The notes under the pieces: model-generated
The model's input: the letters and a program-made list of their open reading frames with translations, nothing else
What the model was told of the DNA's origin: nothing
Databases searched by the model: none
Part shown: piece by piece, positions 6,956-10,994 of the stretch
How the letters are laid out: each line of letters opens with the position of its first letter
How positions within the stretch are numbered: position 1 is the stretch's first letter
Translations under genes and position numbers: made by a program
Assembly: GCA_943327025.2 (NCBI GenBank)
Contig: CALPVO020000052.1
Span: forward strand, 1-10,994
Reading direction: 5' to 3'
DNA length: 10,994 bases
From: Janthinobacterium lividum
GTDB lineage: Bacteria; Pseudomonadota; Gammaproteobacteria; Steroidobacterales; Steroidobacteraceae

Positions 6956-8172
6956 TTGGCGTCGGCCGGCGCGCCATCGGCCGCCGGCGGTAACCAGTGC
7001 ACCAGCGCCACGGCGCCAAGACTGCCGAAGCACATGAGCAGCAGGATGGGACGCTCGGTGCCGTCGTACAGCAGGCCGACCAGGCTGGCGCCAAGGCCGC
7101 CCACCGCCATCGTGATCATGCCATTGACGGCGGCCGCCTTGCCGGCATGTTGGCCGTGCCTTGCCATGGCCAGCACAGTGGAATTGCCACCCACGAGGCT
7201 AACCGGCGCGATGTAGCACAGCAGCACGGCCCAGAGCACCGGCAGGGGGAGTGGCATGAAGCAGGCCAATCCCAGCCCCAGAGCGGTGGCCGCAGCTTGA
7301 ACGCGCAAAGCGCGGCGCAGCAGTCGCAGCGGGTGGTGGCGAGTCAGCCAGCGGCGGTTGAACTGGCTAAGCACCACCATGCCCAGCGCGTTGATGCCGA
7401 AGATCAGGCCATAGGTGGTCTGGCTGAGCCCGCGGGCGGCGATGAGCACGCTGGGAGTGCCGGCGACATAGGCAAACACGCCGAAGAAGGAGAGCCCTGC
7501 CGCCAGCGAGGGCACCATCAGGTCCCGACTGCGCAGCAACACCAAGTAGTCGCGTGCCACCGCGCCGGGGGCCAACGTACTGCGTGCTGTCCGCGGCTGG
7601 CTCTCGGGCAAGGTGCGGAGTGCACCCAACACGAACAGAAAACCGGCGGCCGTCAGTACCCAGAAAATGGCCCGCCACGGCCCCACCGCCAAAATGAGGC
7701 TGCCCGCCAAGGGTCCCAATACCGGGCCTAGGCCGCTGACCAACATCATGATGGACATGACTCGGGCCCCTTCCACGGGGTCGTAGCGGTCCCGCACCAT
7801 GGCGCGGATGCAGACGGAGGTCATGCAAACGGAAAGGGCAGCCAGCGCGCGGGCGAAGGTGAACAGGCCGATGTCGGTGGCCACCGCGCACAGCGCTGCG
7901 GTGAGGGCGAAACCGATGAGGCCACCTAGCAACGGGCGTCGACGTCCATAGCGGTCCGCTATCGGACCGGTGAACAGTTGCCCAACCCCCATCGCCAACA
8001 GGAACACCGCGAGCGTGTTTGACACTTCGGCTGCCGTGGCGTGCAGGTCGTGGGCGATGGCCGGAAACGCCGGCAGGTACATGTCCACGGACATCGGGCT
8101 GATGGCCATGATGCCGCCCATGAGCGCCAGTTGCGGGGTAAGGCGGTGGACGGGGCTGGTGGAGCGTTGCAC
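6952..8172 (-). CDS. Bcr/CflA-type major facilitator superfamily drug exporter
   Basis: An inner membrane proton-driven exporter, 406 residues, with about 12 predicted hydrophobic helices, the standard length for the Bcr/CflA (DHA1) group that includes bicyclomycin and chloramphenicol exporters. Seen in the sequence are [13 protein letters not shown] at the end of helix 1, motif [17 protein letters not shown] in the 2-3 loop (about 69-84), an arginine-bearing segment IRAMVRDRY in helix 4 (122-130), and antiporter motif [15 protein letters not shown] in helix 5 (about 147-160). The substrate cannot be predicted. The longest frame begins with GTG at 8172, which has no Shine-Dalgarno but lies 6 nt after a TACAAT box, suggesting a leaderless message; an ATG at 8121 would remove 17 residues just before helix 1 and also lacks a ribosome site. 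The 3' end overlaps asd by 4 bp on the opposite strand. No efflux partner or regulator is adjacent. Confidence 0.9.
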   Translation of the reverse strand: MQRSTSPVHRLTPQLALMGGIMAISPMSVDMYLPAFPAIAHDLHATAAEVSNTLAVFLLAMGVGQLFTGPIADRYGRRRPLLGGLIGFALTAALCAVATDIGLFTFARALAALSVCMTSVCIRAMVRDRYDPVEGARVMSIMMLVSGLGPVLGPLAGSLILAVGPWRAIFWVLTAAGFLFVLGALRTLPESQPRTARSTLAPGAVARDYLVLLRSRDLMVPSLAAGLSFFGVFAYVAGTPSVLIAARGLSQTTYGLIFGINALGMVVLSQFNRRWLTRHHPLRLLRRALRVQAAATALGLGLACFMPLPLPVLWAVLLCYIAPVSLVGGNSTVLAMARHGQHAGKAAAVNGMITMAVGGLGASLVGLLYDGTERPILLLMCFGSLGAVALVHWLPPAADGAPADAN

Positions 8173-8178
8173 GCGGCG

Positions 8179-8184
8179 ATTGTA
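8179..8184 (-). promoter_or_regulatory. Candidate -10 box of the MFS exporter (possible leaderless transcript)
   Basis: The minus strand reads TACAAT at 8184-8179, 5 of 6 matches to consensus. With a usual 6-7 nt to the start point, transcription would begin at about 8172, exactly the GTG start codon. The -35 region is weak (TTCATA, 19-bp spacer). Confidence 0.35.
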
Positions 8185-8269
8185 CGCGCGTCGTCACAGT
8201 CGGTATGAACCCCTTGGGGCTGTTCCGCGGTCCGCGTTGTGCTGGGGTAGTCGCGATGCCGTATTGGGT

Positions 8270-8275
8270 CATAAT
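8270..8275 (+). promoter_or_regulatory. Candidate -10 box for the cytochrome c gene
   Basis: CATAAT, 5 of 6 matches to the -10 consensus, lies 34 bp before the ATG at 8310. The -35 region (TAGTCG at 8248-8253, 16-bp spacer) is weak. Confidence 0.3.
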
Positions 8276-8297
8276 CGTCATGAAGCCCACTCGGTTC

Positions 8298-8302
8298 AGG
8301 AG
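8298..8302 (+). promoter_or_regulatory. Ribosome binding site deciding the cytochrome c start
   Basis: AGGAG with a 7-nt spacer before the ATG at 8310 is a near-ideal site. It excludes the longer frame starting at 8205 and places the signal peptide at the N-terminus. Confidence 0.8.
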
Positions 8303-8309
8303 CAGCCCC

Positions 8310-8990
8310 ATGGAGTTGGTAGTGTTTGGTCGTCGTCGCAGCCTGACTGTGCTGCTGCTGATGGGTGCATCACTGCAGGGGCTTGCGGCACCAGCGCCGT
8401 CGCCGCCGTGTCCCGAGGTGGCGGCTGCGCTCTACGCGCCCTGCGCGGCTTGTCATGGCAACGCGGGTGCTGGCAAGAACGAACTGTCCAGCCCGGCCAT
8501 TGCTGGCTTGAGCGAAGCGCAGTTGGTCCGCCAGTTGCGCCATTTCGTGACAGGCCAGCGGGGAGCCCACCCCGCGGACACTAACGGTTCGCAGATGGCG
8601 GCGATGGCCAAGACCTTGTCAGACGACGCGGCACTCAAGGCGGTGGCTTGTCACGTAGCGCGTCTGCCGGCGTTGACTGCGAGCAACGCTTTGCCGTTGC
8701 AGGTGTCGGGCGGTCAGGCCAATGCCGGCGCCAAGCTCTTTGCCTTTTGCGCTGGCTGCCATGGTGCCGACGGACGCGGCAGTATCGCCGTGGGGGCACC
8801 CGGTTTGGTGTTCCAGTCGGATGCGTATTTGTTGCGCCAACTACAGGCGTTTGAGCAGGGCTGGCGTGGGCATGAGGTGAACGACGAGCCTGGTATCCAA
8901 ATGGCCAACGCGGCGGCATGGGTGCGTGAAGAGCAGGCTCGTCGTGACGTATTGGCTTATCTTGCGACCTTGCGCACAGCCAAGCCCTGA
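8310..8990 (+). CDS. Secreted di-haem cytochrome c (cytochrome c4-like)
   Basis: A 226-residue periplasmic electron carrier with two covalently bound haems. The N-terminus MELVVFGRRRSLTVLLL and a hydrophobic run to about residue 26 form a Sec signal peptide (likely cleavage after LAA near 27). Two class I domains follow, each with a CXXCH haem site: CAACH at 45-49 and CAGCH at 147-151. Probable axial methionines are M96 or M99 (GSQMAAM) and M198 (GIQMAN). This bilobed layout and size resemble cytochrome c4, which feeds electrons to terminal oxidases, though the exact partner is unknown. Two further cysteines, C34 and C114, lie outside the haem motifs. The ATG at 8310 was chosen for its AGGAG at 7-nt spacing and because it gives the signal peptide; the frame extends to 8205 without support. 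No oxidase or maturation gene is nearby. Its last 34 bp overlap the convergent protease gene. Confidence 0.92.
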   Translation: MELVVFGRRRSLTVLLLMGASLQGLAAPAPSPPCPEVAAALYAPCAACHGNAGAGKNELSSPAIAGLSEAQLVRQLRHFVTGQRGAHPADTNGSQMAAMAKTLSDDAALKAVACHVARLPALTASNALPLQVSGGQANAGAKLFAFCAGCHGADGRGSIAVGAPGLVFQSDAYLLRQLQAFEQGWRGHEVNDEPGIQMANAAAWVREEQARRDVLAYLATLRTAKP

Positions 8991-10168
8991 GCGGGTGGCC
9001 AGGCGCTGTGGTCGAGCGGCGTGAATGAGTTGGCAGGCAGTTCCGTGAGGCGTTGGCGCAGCGCTTGTTCGCGCGCGGTGCTCAGCGGATGGGTGGAGAG
9101 AAAAGCCGCAGGAGCGTCCCCGGCCTGCTTGGCCATGATGGCGAAGAAGTCCGGCATGCCACTCGGGTCGATACCCGCGCGGACCAAGGCATCGAACCCG
9201 GCATCATCGGCTGCGCTTTCGGCATCGCGCGAGAACTTCAGGCTGCCAAGTTGCGCGGCTGCTTGCCCGGCCAGCGTTCCCCCCCAGTCTCCCGTGAACC
9301 AAGTCCAAAGCACGCGCCAGCTCAGGTCTTTGACGAGGGCGCTGGTGCCGTGGCGGAGTTCTACATGCTGCACTTCGTGGGCCAAGACGCCGGCCAGTTC
9401 TTCGGGGCGCCGGGTGGCGGCGATGAGCCCGGTATGCACGACCACGATGCCTCCTGGCAAGGCGAAGGCGTTCAGGGTGGCATCGTCCACCACATGGAAT
9501 TCGTAGGTGTAGCGCGAGCCGGTAGTGAGTTTGCGGCCAATCTCTACGACGGCCTCAGCGGAGACGCCGCCGTCCACCAGTTTGAGGTTGCCGCGCATGG
9601 ACTCGAACGCCTGCCGCCCTAGGCGCACTTCGTCCGCTACGGGGATACGTTCGGCGATAGCCTCCGCGATACGCGCTGCCTGACTGAGAAACAGCAGCAA
9701 GACCAACAGCGGCGAAAGCACCAGCAAGGCAACCGCACTCCACGCGATGACGCGTTTGGTGTGCTGTTTGCGCTGCAGTTGGTTCAGGCGCTTCATGGAA
9801 GGCAGTGCTGCCCAATCAGCGCGTGCGCGCAAGGTGGCGGCATCGGTAGGGTTGAGTACGTGCACCAGCCAGTCGGTGGCAGTGCTGGCGTTCGTCGAAT
9901 GGCCCGCCGGGTGGTTCGCTCTCTGGCTGGCATCGGCCGGCCAGCGCAGTTCGAGCCCTGGCTTGCCGAAGCCCACCTCGGCGAAGGTGACATCGCCGAT
10001 GGCGCAGGTGACTGCCACCCCATCGAAGGCGTCGACGCCCGCTGCGCCGGGCGAATCCGTCTCTGACCAACTCACTTCTACGTGGTCGGCTGCGGCGCGC
10101 AGCGCACCGCGCTGCCCGGTGGCTGGCAAGCCCGGACCAAACAGCAGGACGGTGACCTGAGTTTCCAT
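8957..10168 (-). CDS. Membrane-anchored M48-family zinc metalloprotease with unassigned N-terminal region
   Basis: A 403-residue protein with a C-terminal M48 peptidase domain. The zinc site HEVQH is at 264-268, within LAHEVQHVELRHG, and the third ligand is probably E317 in SRDAESAAD, both in the family pattern; H360 in STHPLS is also typical. A single strongly hydrophobic helix (about 139-161) follows a basic stretch (KRLNQLQRKQHTKR), so residues 1-138 should be cytoplasmic and the protease periplasmic. I do not recognise the N-terminal 125 or so residues; they contain short beta-like segments. Related M48 enzymes such as BepA and LoiP act in envelope protein quality control, so a similar role is possible. 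It begins 11 bp after the AIM24-family stop and is surely cotranscribed. Its ribosome site (GGA, 4-nt spacer) is weak, suggesting translational coupling. The 3' end overlaps the cytochrome c gene by 34 bp. Confidence 0.9.
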   Translation of the reverse strand: METQVTVLLFGPGLPATGQRGALRAAADHVEVSWSETDSPGAAGVDAFDGVAVTCAIGDVTFAEVGFGKPGLELRWPADASQRANHPAGHSTNASTATDWLVHVLNPTDAATLRARADWAALPSMKRLNQLQRKQHTKRVIAWSAVALLVLSPLLVLLLFLSQAARIAEAIAERIPVADEVRLGRQAFESMRGNLKLVDGGVSAEAVVEIGRKLTTGSRYTYEFHVVDDATLNAFALPGGIVVVHTGLIAATRRPEELAGVLAHEVQHVELRHGTSALVKDLSWRVLWTWFTGDWGGTLAGQAAAQLGSLKFSRDAESAADDAGFDALVRAGIDPSGMPDFFAIMAKQAGDAPAAFLSTHPLSTAREQALRQRLTELPANSFTPLDHSAWPPAQGLAVRKVAR

Positions 10169-10179
10169 GATGTCCGGTG

Positions 10180-10983
10180 TCAGTGGTTATCGCCGTCTAG
10201 CAGGCCACCCAGCCCACCGAGCATCGAACCTTCACCGACGGACCGACCACCGGCCGCCGGTGCGGACTGGATGATGCGATTGGCCAGGCGCGAGAACGGC
10301 AGCGACTGTACCCACACGCGGCCTGGGCCACGCAGCGTGGCGAAGAACAAGCCTTCACCGCTGAACAGCGCGCTCTTCAGTTTGCCGACGTACTGGATAT
10401 CGAAGTCGACGCTGGGCTGGAACGCAGCCACGCAGCCGGTATCAATACGCAGCGTTTCACCTGGTGCGAGGTCGCGCACTGCCAGCGTGCCGCCGGCGTG
10501 GACGAACACCATGCCGTCGCCTTCGAGCTTCTGCATGATGAAGCCTTCGCCACCGAACAGGCCCGTACCAATCTTGCGGTTGAAAGCGATACCCAGTGAC
10601 ACGCCACGCGCGGCGCACAGGAAGCTGTCCTTCTGGCAGATGAGTGAGCCGCCCACTTCGCGCAGCGAGACCGGCACGATTTGGCCCGGATAGGGCGCGG
10701 CAAAGGCCACGCGGCGCTTGCCCACACCTTCGTTGTGAAAAATGGTGGTGAACAGCGATTCGCCCGTGAGCAAGCGCTTGCCAGCGCCCAGCAGCTTGCC
10801 GAGCAAGCCGCCTTGGGAAGCTTGTGAGGAGCCATCGCCGAATATGGTGTCCATCTCGATGCCGTCCTGCATCATCATCATGGAACCGGCTTCACCGATG
10901 GCGGCTTCGCCTGGGTCCAGTTCAATTTCCACGAACTGGATGTCGTCACCGAAGATTTCGTAGTCAACCACGTCCATGGACAT
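10180..10983 (-). CDS. AIM24 / TIGR00266-family protein
   Basis: A 267-residue protein of the AIM24 (TIGR00266, formerly DUF124) family, named after a yeast mitochondrial biogenesis factor; the bacterial function is not established. Family landmarks are the opening [20 protein letters not shown], a methionine-rich patch ([14 protein letters not shown], about 33-46), [13 protein letters not shown] (about 74-86), [24 protein letters not shown] (about 142-165, seen in pieces of typical spacing) and [15 protein letters not shown] (about 207-221). The many short Gly-flanked beta segments fit the family's beta-rich fold. The C-terminus is glycine-rich. There is no signal peptide or membrane helix, so it is presumably cytoplasmic. 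The ATG at 10983 has GGAG (10991-10994, minus strand) at a 7-nt spacing; an ATG two codons later is less well placed. It is the first visible gene of a two-gene unit with the M48 protease; the window ends just upstream, so more genes may precede it. Confidence 0.9.
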   Translation of the reverse strand: MSMDVVDYEIFGDDIQFVEIELDPGEAAIGEAGSMMMMQDGIEMDTIFGDGSSQASQGGLLGKLLGAGKRLLTGESLFTTIFHNEGVGKRRVAFAAPYPGQIVPVSLREVGGSLICQKDSFLCAARGVSLGIAFNRKIGTGLFGGEGFIMQKLEGDGMVFVHAGGTLAVRDLAPGETLRIDTGCVAAFQPSVDFDIQYVGKLKSALFSGEGLFFATLRGPGRVWVQSLPFSRLANRIIQSAPAAGGRSVGEGSMLGGLGGLLDGDNH

Positions 10984-10990
10984 TGCAGCA

Positions 10991-10994
10991 CTCC
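10991..10994 (-). promoter_or_regulatory. Ribosome binding site of the AIM24-family gene
   Basis: GGAG on the minus strand, at the very edge of the window, lies 7 nt before the ATG at 10983 and supports that start over the ATG at 10977. Confidence 0.6.

Larger units (their letters stand above)
8173..8309. other. Divergent promoter region between the exporter and cytochrome c
   Basis: 137 bp without a supported gene. It carries a minus-strand TACAAT right beside the exporter start and a plus-strand CATAAT 34 bp before the cytochrome start. No repeat or operator-like palindrome stands out. Confidence 0.5.

Noticed and set aside
7367..8311. 314-codon ORF in another minus-strand frame over the exporter
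   Set aside because: Its product is Arg/Pro/His-rich and low in complexity, while the overlapping frame encodes a clear MFS exporter.
1..10994. Mobile element, defence island or prophage
   Set aside because: No transposase, integrase, terminal repeats, CRISPR repeats or restriction genes are visible, and composition is even along the window.

Overview
The window is a densely packed stretch of GC-rich bacterial chromosome, most likely gammaproteobacterial. The evidence is the LPS Kdo transferase and TolC-type outer membrane protein (Gram-negative envelope), an aspartate-semialdehyde dehydrogenase of the E. coli type, and the linkage of a Pcm-like methyltransferase, a rhodanese and TolC next to waaA. 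There is no rRNA, tRNA, CRISPR array, insertion sequence or phage gene. The genes read as ordinary resident genes; many long antisense and out-of-frame ORFs are GC-driven shadows.

Layout. 1-657 (+) is the C-terminal half of waaA, cut by the window edge. It converges on a leftward unit, 3204-706 (-): a Pcm-like methyltransferase, a single-domain rhodanese and a TolC-family outer membrane channel. A 260-bp divergent intergenic region separates this from 3465-5780 (+), a membrane-anchored PAS-PAS-GGDEF-EAL protein for cyclic-di-GMP turnover. It is followed by asd, 5834-6955 (+), the entry to lysine/DAP, methionine and threonine synthesis. asd converges with a Bcr/CflA-type drug exporter, 6952-8172 (-); the two stop codons share a CTAG palindrome. 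After a 137-bp divergent gap comes a secreted di-haem cytochrome c, 8310-8990 (+). Its 3' end overlaps by 34 bp a leftward pair: an AIM24/TIGR00266-family protein (10983-10180) and a membrane-anchored M48 zinc protease (10168-8957), 11 bp apart.

How the genes fit together. Much of the content concerns the envelope: LPS core assembly, an outer membrane export channel, an inner membrane exporter, a periplasmic electron carrier, a membrane-bound signalling enzyme and a membrane protease pair. I see no single dedicated system. The least understood part is the AIM24-M48 pair, whose protease carries about 135 N-terminal residues that I cannot assign. Other points for a second look are the altered substrate-loop motif in the Pcm-like protein, the EVFLR variant of the EAL motif, a possible leaderless start for the exporter, a leader hairpin that could mask the asd ribosome binding site, and a 12-bp tandem repeat that duplicates the tolC stop codon. 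All functional statements come from reading motifs by eye; no database search was run.
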